A stretch of DNA of 64,000 nt from Candidatus Manganitrophus noduliformans (GCF_012184425.1 NZ_VTOW01000001.1:806001-870000); one strand, 5' to 3'; numbered from the stretch's first letter, positions 38,444 through 47,334 are shown. Program-made: numbers and translations. Notes: generated by a model not told the origin, from the letters alone.

Positions 38444-38495
38444 GCGGCCCTGGTCCGGCCATCAGCGCGCTCGCCGCAGATCTCTACGAAGCGGC

Positions 38496-38975
38496 CTAGG
38501 CCGCCTTGGGTCTCGAGAACTTCCCGAACAGGGCGACCTGGGGAGAGACCAGCCGGCGGTAGTCGTCTATCGACATCGTGACGATCTCTGTGTGGCTTCC
38601 CGCCTCAAAATAGAATTTGTCGTACTGGGCAAGCCGTTCATCGAGGTAGACGGGAACGTGATAGAGATTGCCGAAGGGGGGCATGGCGCCGACGTCACAA
38701 TCGGGAAAGATGTTTTTAAACTCCTCCTCCGTCGCGAGGCGGACCTGTTTGCTCCCGAGTATCGTCTCCAGTCGGCCGATGTCGATCAGTTCATGGGCCG
38801 GCAGGACGCACATCACCAACCGATCTCCCGCCTTCACCATCACGACCTTCCCGAGCCGTTTTCCCGTCTTGTGGAGTGTCGCCGCAATTTCTTGAGAAGT
38901 GTACGCCTCCGGATGGGCCGTCACCTCATAGGGAACCTGATTCTCATCCAAGTAGTTCTTTAATGTCGGGCTCAT
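38496..38975 (-). CDS. YbaK/EbsC-type aminoacyl-tRNA deacylase
   Basis: A 159-residue editing-domain protein: 'YLDENQVPYEVTAHPEAYTSQEIAATLHKTGKRLGKVVMVK' with the conserved Lys, and 'DVGAMPPFGNLYHVPVYLD' with the family's GxxPPFG loop. It hydrolyses mischarged aminoacyl-tRNA in trans (ProXp/YbaK class). Specificity cannot be told. A strong AGGAGGTGAT ribosome site precedes the ATG. Confidence 0.88.
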   Translation of the reverse strand: MSPTLKNYLDENQVPYEVTAHPEAYTSQEIAATLHKTGKRLGKVVMVKAGDRLVMCVLPAHELIDIGRLETILGSKQVRLATEEEFKNIFPDCDVGAMPPFGNLYHVPVYLDERLAQYDKFYFEAGSHTEIVTMSIDDYRRLVSPQVALFGKFSRPKAA

Positions 38976-39084
38976 AGATAATCACCTCCTTTTTTTATTC
39001 TAGCCAATCCGTTTTGGGTGATTCAAGCATCGTTAAAGGGCGATGAGGAAAATAAGAATCTGAGGAGGATGAAGACGAAGCAAA

Positions 39085-40851
39085 TTAGGAGGTCTCTTGT
39101 TCCGGGAGGGAGGCTTCCGCCCCGACTATTTTGAGCGTGTAGAGGTGATAATAGAGCCCCCGCCGCTCGATCAGCTCCGGATGGGTCCCCTGTTCGGCCA
39201 GGCATCCTTTGTTCAAGACCAAGATCCGGTCGGCCTTTTGGATGGTCGTCAGCCGATGGGCGATCACAAAGGTTGTTTTTCCCGCCATCAGTCTTTCCAA
39301 TGCCTCTTGAACGAACAACTCCGATTCATTATCGAGATAGGCGGTCGCCTCGTCCAAGATCAGCAGCCGGGGATTTTTCAAAAAGGCGCGGGCAATCGCG
39401 ATCCGCTGGCGTTGGCCTCCCGAGAGGGTCAGGCCCTTCTCGCCGACCTGCGTCTGGTATCCGTGAGGGAAAGCGGTGATGAAATCGTGCGCGTGCGCGG
39501 CGCGGGAGGCGGCGAGCAGCTCCGCCTCGGTCGCGTCCGGTTTTCCGTAGAGGATATTCTCGCGCAGCGTCCCCCCGAAGAGGATGACCTCCTGCGGAAC
39601 GAAGGCGATCTGGTCGTAATAACTTTTGATTGTGACCTCCTTCAGCGGACGGCCGTCCACCTCGATTGATCCGGAGACCGGATCGTAGAAGCGGTGAAGG
39701 AGGTGGATCAGGGTGCTCTTGCCGGCGCCGCTGGGGCCGATGAGGGCGACTTTTTCTCCCGGTTGAACGGCAAAGGAAATTTCCTGCAACACCGGTTGAT
39801 CGGCTAGATAATGGAATGAGACCTCCCTGAACCGGACCTCCCCCCGAATCGGCGGAAGCGGCCGGGCGTTCGGGGCGTCGGTCACCAGCGGTTTGGTATC
39901 GAGAATTTCGAAGACCCGTTGGCTCGACCCTAATCCTTCCTGCAGCTGCGAGAAGAGGCGGGCAAAACTCCCGATTGGTCCGGTGATGATCATCGCATAA
40001 ATGATAAAGGCGATGATTTCCCCCGGCGTGATTTTTCCGAGAAGAATCTCCCGCGCGCCGTACCAGAGGATTCCGGCCGCCGCGCTGAACCCCAAAAAAA
40101 TCATGACCGGGCCGAAAGCGGCCGAGATCCGGAGCCGCGCCAGGGTGACGGCCAGTGTCTTTTCGATCTGCCGTGAAAATCGGATCTGCTCATACGACTC
40201 TCGGCCGAATGATTTGATCGTCCGGATGCCGGAGATCATCTCCTCCATCAGGGTGGTGGTGTCGGCCAGATGGTCCTGCACCGAGATTGAAAATTGCTTC
40301 AACCGCTTCCCCATCCATCGGGCGATCGCGACCACGATCGGAATTAAAAGGAGAACCAGGAATGTAAGCCGCCAGTTCATATAGAGGAGAATGGCGACGC
40401 CGCCGATCAAGGTCAATGCCTGCCGGGTGAGGTTCACCGGCATCTCCGTCGAGAGGGTCTGAATGACCGCCAGATCATTGGTTAATCGAGAGAGGAGTTC
40501 TCCCGTCCTCCGTCGGGTGAAGAAGGAGAGGGAGAGGGTTTGAAGGTGCGAGAAGAGGGAGGCTCGAAGCTCCGCCAAGACCCGTTGGCCGACCGCTCCG
40601 AGAAGATAGTTATGGCCGAACGAAAAGAAGGCTTGGATCAGAAAGAGGGAGATCAGGCCGAGCAAGAGGGTCAGCGTCACCATTTGGCGGTCGACCAAGA
40701 TCGAATCGACCTGTCGGCGAACGATCCAGGGAAGGCCCAGGCTGATGAGTGAGGATAAGAGGAGAAAGAAGGTCGCCAGCGCCATCGTCCCCCAATGCGG
40801 GCGGGTAAAACCGAGGATGCGGCGGAGAGAAGGATTGCTTTGAATCTGCAC
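39085..40851 (-). CDS. ABC exporter, fused membrane and ATPase domains (MsbA/multidrug type)
   Basis: A 588-residue half-transporter that should work as a homodimer. Six spans lie in residues 20-310. The ATPase carries Walker A 'GPSGAGKST' near residue 370, signature 'LSGGQRQRIAIARAF' near 474, Walker B 'LLILDEATAYLD' near 494, and the H-loop in 'FVIAHRL'. Lipid flippase or drug export are the family's roles. Substrate unknown. A small membrane-protein gene precedes it by 51 bases and may be co-transcribed. Confidence 0.93.
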   Translation of the reverse strand: MQIQSNPSLRRILGFTRPHWGTMALATFFLLLSSLISLGLPWIVRRQVDSILVDRQMVTLTLLLGLISLFLIQAFFSFGHNYLLGAVGQRVLAELRASLFSHLQTLSLSFFTRRRTGELLSRLTNDLAVIQTLSTEMPVNLTRQALTLIGGVAILLYMNWRLTFLVLLLIPIVVAIARWMGKRLKQFSISVQDHLADTTTLMEEMISGIRTIKSFGRESYEQIRFSRQIEKTLAVTLARLRISAAFGPVMIFLGFSAAAGILWYGAREILLGKITPGEIIAFIIYAMIITGPIGSFARLFSQLQEGLGSSQRVFEILDTKPLVTDAPNARPLPPIRGEVRFREVSFHYLADQPVLQEISFAVQPGEKVALIGPSGAGKSTLIHLLHRFYDPVSGSIEVDGRPLKEVTIKSYYDQIAFVPQEVILFGGTLRENILYGKPDATEAELLAASRAAHAHDFITAFPHGYQTQVGEKGLTLSGGQRQRIAIARAFLKNPRLLILDEATAYLDNESELFVQEALERLMAGKTTFVIAHRLTTIQKADRILVLNKGCLAEQGTHPELIERRGLYYHLYTLKIVGAEASLPEQETS

Positions 40852-40902
40852 GGGGCGAGCCTTTATCGAATCGGATCAACGGCGGGCAGGAGGATTCGGT
40901 TC

Positions 40903-41304
40903 TTATCTCCTCTCTTTTGCTTGTTGGATGCTCTTTCGGGTCAGACTCCCGATGATAATGATGGGAGCGGCGGGGAAGAGAAGAACCCGGACGAGGTCGA
41001 TGAAGAAGATTTCGTAGCCGGCGCGGAGGCGGACCAGTTTGACCATGCTCGGATGGTATTCGATTCTCCCCTCGTTGAGGGCGTCCGTGACGATTTTGTT
41101 CTGGCTGTTTTCAACCTGCGCCTCGGTGGGATCGACGCTGCTGCTGACGAGGGCTTCATACCGGGGCGGGTTCCAGGCGTATCCGGCGAGGGCAAGAATC
41201 AGAGAGAGAACGACCCCGACCGCCCAGAGAGCGCCCAGATCTTTTTTATCAACGACCGCTTCCCGGGTTGGAACCTGAATTTGTTGCTCCACATGTTGTT
41301 GCAT
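40903..41304 (-). CDS. Small two-span membrane protein of unknown function
   Basis: A 133-residue protein with hydrophobic spans at about residues 27-44 (LWAVGVVLSLILALAGYA) and 102-120 (IDLVRVLLFPAAPIIIIGSL), separated by a soluble Glu/Asn-rich loop. AGGAAAA precedes the ATG. It lies upstream of the ABC exporter on the same strand. I do not recognise a family. Confidence 0.65.
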   Translation of the reverse strand: MQQHVEQQIQVPTREAVVDKKDLGALWAVGVVLSLILALAGYAWNPPRYEALVSSSVDPTEAQVENSQNKIVTDALNEGRIEYHPSMVKLVRLRAGYEIFFIDLVRVLLFPAAPIIIIGSLTRKSIQQAKERR

Positions 41305-41384
41305 AGTTATTTTCCTGGGTTATTAAGTGAATGTGGAGACATATCATAACGGGGTCTGGAGAAAAAAACAAGGGGTTGTCTCAT

Positions 41385-42131
41385 CTATACCATCCGTGCC
41401 ACCGTAGCGACGATCACCTCCCGCGCCCCGCCCTTCAGGAGGATCTTTGACCCTTCCCGCAGGGTGGCGCCGGTGGTGTAGACGTCATCCACCAGCAGGA
41501 TGCGCTTTCCTTCGATCGGCGCCGGATCCGATAGATGAAAAGCCCGCCGGACGTTCTGCGCCCGCTCTCTCCGCGAAAGACCGACCTGGGGGAGGGTGTC
41601 CCGGGAGCGGTTCAACGCGTCGATCAGGAGCGGAACCCGGGTGAGACAGGCGATTCTCTGCGCCAGCAGGAGCGATTGGTTGAACTCCCGCGTTCGAAGT
41701 CGGGCCGGATGCAGCGGGACGGCCGCCACCAGATCAAACTGAACGGGTGTCAGCCTTTCCATGATCAGATCTGCCAATGGGGCGGCCAGGGAAGTCTGCT
41801 TTTGGTATTTGAAGCGTTGTATCGCATCGGCGAGGATTCCTTCATAGGGGTAGGGGGTAAAGGCGCGCGAGAAGGCCGGGAGATCTTCCCGGCACTCCGC
41901 GCAATAGTGGTCGGGGCTGTGTGAAAGGGCCGAGGACGAAGGGAATGGGGTCGCGCAAACGGGGCATTGGGGCCCTGTCAACGGCCGGATCGTTTCCCAG
42001 CAGCCGGGGCAATAAGGGAGGTCCGATCTTTCATCTGAAATCGGGAGATCGCAATGACTGCAGGCGCGGGGATAAATTAAATCGAGGAGCTTCCTCAAAA
42101 AACGGGACCGACGGTCAGCGATGCCGGGCAT
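41385..42131 (-). CDS. comF: ComF-family phosphoribosyltransferase-like protein
   Basis: A 248-residue protein. N-terminal double zinc ribbon: 'CSHCDLPISDERSDLPYCPGCW' and 'GPQCPVCATPF..CAEC'. A C-terminal type-I PRTase fold carries 'LLVDDVYTTGATLREGSKIL', the PRPP-binding loop. ComF is tied to DNA uptake in competent bacteria and is widespread. Its first 17 bases overlap the vanZ-like gene. Other competence genes are not nearby. Confidence 0.9.
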   Translation of the reverse strand: MPGIADRRSRFLRKLLDLIYPRACSHCDLPISDERSDLPYCPGCWETIRPLTGPQCPVCATPFPSSSALSHSPDHYCAECREDLPAFSRAFTPYPYEGILADAIQRFKYQKQTSLAAPLADLIMERLTPVQFDLVAAVPLHPARLRTREFNQSLLLAQRIACLTRVPLLIDALNRSRDTLPQVGLSRRERAQNVRRAFHLSDPAPIEGKRILLVDDVYTTGATLREGSKILLKGGAREVIVATVARMV

Positions 42132-42708
42132 AATAAATCACCCCCGCGGCGCCGGAGAGGACGCCGGTGCTCAGAATGATCAGCAGCATCTTCCAAAAAG
42201 AGAGGGTTCCTCCCTTTAAAACGATCAGCACCATGATTGCGGAGAAAACACCCCAGGCGAACCACCAGCCGAAAAATTTGGCCCGAAGGGCTGAGATTTC
42301 GCCGCGGAAAAGACTCCAGAGCCCGACTCCCAAGGCCGCGCCGAAGGTATCGATGCCGACATCTTGAAAGGTGCCGGTGCGGGAGAGGACAAATCCCTGG
42401 TGAAACTCGTCGATCCCGGCATAAACGACGCAGATGCCGACGGCGCCGAGAGCCGCCCGCCACGACCAGCCCTGTTTACCTTGTTTGAGGGCATAAAGCC
42501 ATAAGATCGAGAGAATGGCGTATTCCACCACATGCGCCAACTTTCGGATGGCGATCAACGTGATGACCAGGTTTCTTCGGGAGATCTCGGGAGCAAAAAT
42601 TTTAATGAAGGGAGCGATAAAGGCGTTGGTATTGTCCATCGATCCGACATCGGTGGAGAAGAGGAACATCAACCCCATCCAAAGCATCGGGCCGAGGAAA
42701 TATTTCAT
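42115..42708 (-). CDS. VanZ-like family membrane protein
   Basis: A 197-residue protein with about five hydrophobic spans and the VanZ-like core 'RKLAHVVEYAILSILWLYAL..DEFHQGFVLSRTGTFQDVGIDTFGAALG'. Family function is poorly known (teicoplanin resistance in the namesake, otherwise unclear). Its start overlaps the end of the upstream gene by 4 bases, and its end overlaps comF, so the three form one operon. Confidence 0.85.
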   Translation of the reverse strand: MKYFLGPMLWMGLMFLFSTDVGSMDNTNAFIAPFIKIFAPEISRRNLVITLIAIRKLAHVVEYAILSILWLYALKQGKQGWSWRAALGAVGICVVYAGIDEFHQGFVLSRTGTFQDVGIDTFGAALGVGLWSLFRGEISALRAKFFGWWFAWGVFSAIMVLIVLKGGTLSFWKMLLIILSTGVLSGAAGVIYYARHR

Positions 42709-43319
42709 GGCGATTGAGGGGCGGTCTCGATCGGTTCATCGAAGAGGACCAGCCGGATGAGTTTTCGAGAAATATCGGAGATGATCATCGTTTGCTGAGA
42801 GATCGTGAAAGAAAAAGAAAGATCGAGCGTCTGCATGATCTCCGCGATGTCGTTGCCGAACTTGAACGCGGGCGCCAATCGCGGATCCTCGAAGTTGGGA
42901 TTGCGATAGGTGAGATAGTCGATGAAGCTGTCTTTGGAAGGAAGGGCCCGGTAGATCTCGTAATGAACGGCATCGGTGAGCGCCGATGGAATGGGGGAGT
43001 CGGGATACTGTTCGGAAAGCTCATTAAATAAAGCGACGAGCATGAGGCCCGTCAGCTTGCGTAGGATTGCCGACTTCTTTGAATCGTCGATCTGATCGAC
43101 GACCTTGCTTCCAAACCGGGCATCGTAATTGCGGATCTGCTCCTGAAGGACTTTCATAAAGAGGTAATCGGCTCCTTGGCGGACCGTCTCCCCCATCTTG
43201 GGAAGAAGGGTGATGATCTCTTCGATTTTGGGGTCGAGTGTTCCTTGGTTTCGACGGAGTGATTTTACGGCGGGATTGGCGGTCGGTTTACGCTGGAATA
43301 AGGCATCAAGCCAGCCCAA
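42705..43319 (-). CDS. Unknown protein, possible operon leader of vanZ-comF
   Basis: A 204-residue soluble protein with no membrane span or Cys cluster. It is mostly helical (KIEEIITLLPKMGETVRQGADYLFMKVLQEQIRNYDARFG), with a more beta-rich C-terminus (SFSFTISQQTMIISDISRKLIRLVLF). I do not recognise a domain. The overlap with the vanZ-like gene suggests co-translation. The 160 bases upstream contain nothing assignable on this strand. Confidence 0.6.
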   Translation of the reverse strand: MGWLDALFQRKPTANPAVKSLRRNQGTLDPKIEEIITLLPKMGETVRQGADYLFMKVLQEQIRNYDARFGSKVVDQIDDSKKSAILRKLTGLMLVALFNELSEQYPDSPIPSALTDAVHYEIYRALPSKDSFIDYLTYRNPNFEDPRLAPAFKFGNDIAEIMQTLDLSFSFTISQQTMIISDISRKLIRLVLFDEPIETAPQSP

Positions 43320-43482
43320 GGTTTTCTCCCATCGTTAGAGAATTCGTCCGTACTATACAGGAATCATCGAAATCGGGCAAGTCTTTGAGCCGGATCGGGC
43401 GGGAGATCATCGTGAACGCTTAGCGATCCGGCGTGCATCCGATCGAAGCCCGCGGCAGAGTGAAAATGGAAGGGAGTTCACC

Positions 43483-43511
43483 TTGACAATTCGGGTCGAA
43501 TTCCCTAGAAT
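43483..43511 (+). promoter_or_regulatory. Sigma-70 promoter for tadA
   Basis: TTGACA (43483-43488), a 17-base spacer and TAGAAT (43506-43511), with the ATG 36 bases downstream. Confidence 0.7.
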
Positions 43512-43546
43512 CCACCGGATGGTCCTCACAATTCAACCTCACTTGC

Positions 43547-44020
43547 ATGCGCCCCACTGATCAGGATGAGCTGTACATGCGGCTGGCCCTGAAGGCTGCG
43601 GAAGCGGCCTTCGCCGAAGGGGAAGTTCCGGTCGGCGCCGTCCTGGTCGGCAAGGATGCAACCATAACCGCTTACAACCTGAAAGAGCGCCGGCATGATC
43701 CGACGGCACATGCCGAGATGCTGGTCCTCCGGAAAGGGGGAGAGATGTGGGGGCGCTGGCGGTTGGGCGGGACCCTTTATGTGACGTTGGAGCCCTGCGC
43801 CATGTGTGCCGGGGCCTTGATCCAGGCCCGGATCGATCGCCTGGTCTACGGCGCGGCCGATCCCAAGGCCGGCGCCTGCGGGTCGGTGATCGAAGTGGCG
43901 CGGGAGCCTCGGTTCAACCATCGGATGGAGGTGCTCGGCGGGGTTCTCTCGGGTGAGTCGGAACATCTGCTCCAGCGTTTTTTCGATCGTCTGCGGGGCC
44001 GAGAGATCGTTAAACGTTAG
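43547..44020 (+). CDS. tadA: tRNA-specific adenosine deaminase
   Basis: A 157-residue zinc deaminase converting A34 to inosine in tRNA-Arg(ACG). Zinc and proton-shuttle residues are H55 and E57 in HAE and C84/C87 in PCAMC. 'EGEVPVGAVLV' and 'KAGACGSVIEV' are also family hallmarks. Length normal. It has its own promoter. The two tRNA-Arg genes in this window have CCG and UCG anticodons, so its substrate tRNA lies elsewhere. Confidence 0.95.
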   Translation: MRPTDQDELYMRLALKAAEAAFAEGEVPVGAVLVGKDATITAYNLKERRHDPTAHAEMLVLRKGGEMWGRWRLGGTLYVTLEPCAMCAGALIQARIDRLVYGAADPKAGACGSVIEVAREPRFNHRMEVLGGVLSGESEHLLQRFFDRLRGREIVKR

Positions 44021-44086
44021 TCGTTATTCGTTAATGTGGTTCTGCCGACCGTTTGACGAATAACGTTTAACGCGTAACGAATAACG
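44009..44086. repeat. Cluster of CGTTATTCGT repeats after tadA
   Basis: CGTTATTCGT (44022-44031) recurs inverted as ACGAATAACG at 44056-44065 and again at 44077-44086, the last copy ending on the first base of tRNA-Ser. The first pair can form a 10-bp stem, reinforced by GTTAAA/TTTAAC. It may end tadA transcription or be a small mobile repeat. Confidence 0.5.
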
Positions 44087-44177
44087 GAGAGATGGCCGAG
44101 TTCGGTTGAAGGCGTCTGACTCGAAATCAGATGTGGGGGTAACTCCACCGGGGGTTCGAATCCCTCTCTCTCCGCCA
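44086..44177 (+). tRNA. tRNA-Ser (CGA)
   Basis: A 92-nt class-II tRNA with acceptor GGAGAGA/TCTCTCC, discriminator G and encoded CCA. Anticodon stem TCTGA/TCAGA with loop CTCGAAA gives CGA. Long variable arm present. Confidence 0.94.
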
Positions 44178-44184
44178 GTTCAAT

Positions 44185-44229
44185 CGCGGTCAGCACGCAG
44201 CGTCATATTAAAAATAAGTGCTGACCGCG
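44185..44229. repeat. 12-bp perfect inverted repeat between the tRNA-Ser genes
   Basis: CGCGGTCAGCAC (44185-44196) and GTGCTGACCGCG (44218-44229) are exact complements around a 21-base AT-rich loop. It could be a processing hairpin in a two-tRNA transcript or an inserted palindrome. Confidence 0.6.
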
Positions 44230-44252
44230 GATAATTCAAAGTTTTAATCTCC

Positions 44253-44345
44253 GGAGAGATGTCCGAGCGGCTGAAGGAGCACGACTGGAAATCGTGTAGG
44301 CGGCCAAAAGTCGCCTCGGGGGTTCAAATCCCCCTCTCTCCGCCA
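44253..44345 (+). tRNA. tRNA-Ser (GGA)
   Basis: A 93-nt class-II tRNA with the same acceptor as its neighbour, encoded CCA, and anticodon stem CACGA/TCGTG with loop CTGGAAA giving GGA. Confidence 0.94.
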
Positions 44346-44362
44346 ATTTATTCCACAAAGAT

Positions 44363-44487
44363 GTGCTTGATGGAGGGACCGGGCCCTGTGCAATAGGAAC
44401 CTATGAACCCCGCCAGGTCCGGAAGGAAGCAACGGTAAATAGGCCCTCCTATGTGCCGCAGGTTCACCTGGTCTCTCCATCAAACAC
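44363..44487 (+). ncRNA. ffs: Signal recognition particle RNA, small bacterial type (4.5S)
   Basis: The universally conserved domain-IV core is present (CCAGGTCCGGAAGGAAGCA, within 44416-44436), with its symmetric and asymmetric loops. The ends (TTGATGGAG and CTCCATCAA) pair to close one long rod. Length about 115-125 nt. It binds Ffh for co-translational targeting. Position between tRNA-Ser and dnaX is common in bacteria. Exact ends are estimated from pairing. Confidence 0.93.
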
Positions 44488-44512
44488 ATCTTTACGGCGC
44501 AGATTTATATGC

Positions 44513-44540
44513 GTAGGGGCGTATTGCAATACGCCCCTAC
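44513..44540. repeat. 28-bp perfect palindrome (GTAGGGGCG family)
   Basis: A perfect 14+14 palindrome starting GTAGGGGCGTATTG. It shares its outer nine bases with the hairpin at 20118-20143. It sits between the SRP RNA and dnaX, so it could terminate or insulate. No T-run follows. Confidence 0.6.
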
Positions 44541-44575
44541 TTCAACGTCCAGATCGTCGGGGGATCATCGGTCAC

Positions 44576-46216
44576 ATGGCGAGCGATTATCAGGTATCGG
44601 CAAGAAAGTGGCGACCGCAGACCTTTGAAGAGGTCATCGGTCAGCGCCATGTGGCGACCACCCTGATCAATGCCGTTTCCCGGGGGAAGGTTGCGCAGGC
44701 CTATCTCTTCTCCGGAATCAGGGGGGTCGGCAAAACGACCATGGCCCGGCTGCTTGCCAAGGCGCTGAACTGCGCCACACCGCAGGGGGCGAGCCCTTGC
44801 AATCAGTGCGATTCGTGCCGGGAGATCACCGAGGGGCGTTCGGTCGATGTGGTTGAGATCGACGGCGCGTCGAACACCGGGGTGGATGATGTCCGCGAAC
44901 TGCGCGAGAAGGTGAAGTACCTTCCGCTTCGCGGGAAATTGAAAATTTACATCATCGATGAAGTGCATATGCTCTCGAATGCCGCCTTTAATGCGCTGCT
45001 AAAAACGCTCGAAGAGCCGCCGCTTCATTTGGTCTTTATTTTCGCCACGACCGAATCCCACAAAATTCCGGCGACGATTCTCTCCCGCTGTCAGCATTTT
45101 GTTTTCCGCCGGATCTCGCGACAAGAGATCATCGCACAGCTGCAGCGCGTGGCGGATGAGCGGAAGGTCCGCTTCGCCGAGCGGGGCTTGGTCCTCATCG
45201 CAAAAGCGGCCGAGGGGAGCATGCGGGATGCATTGAGTCTTCTCGATCAGGCGATCTCTTATGGCGGTCAAGAGGTCAGCGAAGAGGATCTCTTTACCCT
45301 TCTTGGACGGATGGGGGAGGCGCGGTTTCACTCCTTGGTTCGGGCGATCCACGATCGGAATGCCTCCGCGGCGCTGGGGTTGGCGAGAGAGATCGCCGAT
45401 CAGGGATATGACCTCCGGCAGTTCCTGGCCGACTGGCTGGAGCATCTGCGGCACCTGATCGTCGCGCGCAATGTAGAAGGAGCCGAGGCCTGGATCGATC
45501 TTCCAAAAGAGGAGATCGATGAGATCCGCGCGGAAGCGGCCCTCTTTACCGATGAAGAGCTGCAACGCCTTTTCTCCCTCTTTGCCCGCCTTCAGGGTGA
45601 GATTCGCACCGCGCCGCATCCGCATCTTCTCTTCGAGGTTGCCTTGATGAAGGGGATTTCACTGGCCCATCTTCAGCCGGTGGAGAAAATTCTGGAGCGG
45701 CTGGAAACGTTGGGAGGGGGAGGTTCTCCAGCCCCTCCGGTAAACGTCGTTCCGTCGAAAGTGCCGGAAAAAGGAGCCCCTGCGTCCCCTTCCATTCAAA
45801 GAGCTCAGGAGGTCCCAAGGCCTGCGTCTTCTCCGACCCCCTCCGATAAAAAGAAGGTATGGCTGCAGGTGATCTCGGAAATTAAGGAAAAGCGGCCGAG
45901 TCTCGGATCGTTTTTAGAGCAGGGAACCCTCTTGGAAATCACAGAGCAAAGGGTTAAGATAGGCTATTCGGAGTCGTTTTTAATCCCGCTGATTCAAAAA
46001 GAAGAGAATCAGAAATTAATGAGCGCTTTGTTCAAGACCCATTTCCAAAGGGAAATGGCCTTGGAGCTGGTTGATTTGCATGGGGCGGCGGTCTCCTCCC
46101 CTCCTTCCGGGAAGGACACCACGCAGCATTTACCGACACCGCATCCCTTCGTCCAAGAGGCGCTGCGGGTGCTGGGGGGAGAGGTGATCGAGACCAAGCA
46201 AGGGAAGATATTCTGA
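44576..46216 (+). CDS. dnaX: DNA polymerase III tau/gamma subunit
   Basis: A 546-residue clamp-loader ATPase. Walker A GVGKTT at residues 50-55, four zinc cysteines in 'CATPQGASPCNQCDSC' (about 66-82), 'VHMLSNAAFNALLKTLEEPP' (Walker B/sensor region) and the SRC motif in 'ILSRCQHF'. A Pro/Ser-rich linker from about 385 leads to a C-terminal tau-like domain. ATG 44576 yields the standard MASDYQVSARKWRPQTF start. Longer in-frame readings would run through the SRP RNA. First gene of dnaX-ybaB-recR. Confidence 0.96.
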   Translation: MASDYQVSARKWRPQTFEEVIGQRHVATTLINAVSRGKVAQAYLFSGIRGVGKTTMARLLAKALNCATPQGASPCNQCDSCREITEGRSVDVVEIDGASNTGVDDVRELREKVKYLPLRGKLKIYIIDEVHMLSNAAFNALLKTLEEPPLHLVFIFATTESHKIPATILSRCQHFVFRRISRQEIIAQLQRVADERKVRFAERGLVLIAKAAEGSMRDALSLLDQAISYGGQEVSEEDLFTLLGRMGEARFHSLVRAIHDRNASAALGLAREIADQGYDLRQFLADWLEHLRHLIVARNVEGAEAWIDLPKEEIDEIRAEAALFTDEELQRLFSLFARLQGEIRTAPHPHLLFEVALMKGISLAHLQPVEKILERLETLGGGGSPAPPVNVVPSKVPEKGAPASPSIQRAQEVPRPASSPTPSDKKKVWLQVISEIKEKRPSLGSFLEQGTLLEITEQRVKIGYSESFLIPLIQKEENQKLMSALFKTHFQREMALELVDLHGAAVSSPPSGKDTTQHLPTPHPFVQEALRVLGGEVIETKQGKIF

Positions 46217-46228
46217 TGAGGAGTGATC

Positions 46229-46549
46229 ATGTCGAATAAAAAAATGCTCGGGGATATCATGAAGCAGGCGCAGGCGCTCCAGGAGCGGATGGCGAAGCTT
46301 CAGGAAGAGGCGGCGAAGAAGACGGTCGAGGCCTCTTCCGGAGGGGGGATGGTGACGGTGAAGGTGAGCGGGAGACAACAGGTTCTGTCGGTCGCGATCG
46401 ACCCCGAGATCATCAAGTCGGGGGATGTCGAGATGCTTCAAGACCTCATCATGGCCGCCGTCAACGAAGGGCTTCGAAAGAGCCAAGAGCTGATGGCAGA
46501 AGAAATGAAAGGAATGACCGGGGGGTTAAACATTCCGGGATTGTTTTAA
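46229..46549 (+). CDS. ybaB: YbaB/EbfC nucleoid-associated protein
   Basis: A 106-residue DNA-binding dimer: 'MLGDIMKQAQALQERMAKLQEEAAKKTVEASSGGGMVTVKVSGRQQVLSVAIDPE'. GAGGAG precedes ATG 46229 (GTG 46223 is in frame too). Standard dnaX-ybaB-recR neighbour. Confidence 0.94.
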   Translation: MSNKKMLGDIMKQAQALQERMAKLQEEAAKKTVEASSGGGMVTVKVSGRQQVLSVAIDPEIIKSGDVEMLQDLIMAAVNEGLRKSQELMAEEMKGMTGGLNIPGLF

Positions 46550-46643
46550 ATTTAGGAGAGATAGGGTGTGGGGCATCGCGCACCTGGTGTGAAGAGCTGG
46601 AATCGACAGAGTTCTTCCGGACGCGGGCCCGCATAAAAAATAG

Positions 46644-47243
46644 ATGGACCAGAAGGGAAGATTCGCATATTTAATTGAACAGCTGATGGAACTCCCCGGC
46701 GTCGGAAGGAAATCGGCGCAGCGGATGGCTTTTTACATCTTAAAGATGCCGGCCGAATCGGCAAAAAAAATCGGCCAGGCGATTATCGACGTCAAAGACA
46801 TGCTCTCCTTTTGTAAGATCTGCAATAATATTTCAGAAGGGGAAATCTGTGCCATCTGCGCCAGCCCCAATCGGGACAGTCAAAGGGTGGTTGTTGTGGA
46901 AGAGCCGAGCACCCTTTATGCGATCGAGAGAACGGGAGAATATAAAGGGCTCTACCACGTCTTGCTCGGTGCCCTTTCTCCTTTATCGGAGACGAACGGC
47001 ACGGAGCTCACCATCAAAAATCTCATCGAACGGCTTGAAAAGGGAGGGATTTCGGAGGTCATTATCGCCACCAACCCCAACATCGAAGGGGAAGCGACCG
47101 CCATTTACCTGACCCGCCTCATCAAGCCGCTCCACATCAAGGTCACCCGGATTGCCTGCGGTATTCCCGTCGGTGTCGATCTGGAATATGCCGACGAAGT
47201 GACCCTCGCCAAATCGCTCGAAGGCCGGCGCGAGATCGGATAA
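46644..47243 (+). CDS. recR: Recombination protein RecR
   Basis: A 199-residue protein of the RecFOR gap-repair pathway. Helix-hairpin-helix 'LPGVGRKSAQRMAFYIL', zinc finger 'CKICNNISEGEICAICASPNRD', then a Toprim domain ('VVVVEEPSTLYAIERTGEYKGLYHVL', 'IIATNPNIEGEATAIYL'). It ends 8 bases before the promoter of the for operon. Confidence 0.96.
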   Translation: MDQKGRFAYLIEQLMELPGVGRKSAQRMAFYILKMPAESAKKIGQAIIDVKDMLSFCKICNNISEGEICAICASPNRDSQRVVVVEEPSTLYAIERTGEYKGLYHVLLGALSPLSETNGTELTIKNLIERLEKGGISEVIIATNPNIEGEATAIYLTRLIKPLHIKVTRIACGIPVGVDLEYADEVTLAKSLEGRREIG

Positions 47244-47250
47244 AATTCCC

Positions 47251-47280
47251 TTGACGAGTTAAATAGGGGTATGTTATCTT
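47251..47280 (+). promoter_or_regulatory. Promoter for the 2-oxoacid oxidoreductase operon
   Basis: TTGACG (47251-47256), an 18-base spacer and TATCTT (47275-47280). TTATCT with a 17-base spacer is equivalent. It predicts a leader of about 150 bases containing the strong hairpin at 47335. Confidence 0.6.
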
Positions 47281-47334
47281 TTAAAAATACCTTCTGGCGT
47301 TATTATTTGTATTTTCAGAAGTTTTTAGGATTTT

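Noticed and set aside
44363-44575. Longer N-terminal reading of dnaX running back through the SRP RNA
   Set aside because: The extension would translate a conserved structured RNA, and ATG 44576 gives the standard DnaX N-terminus.
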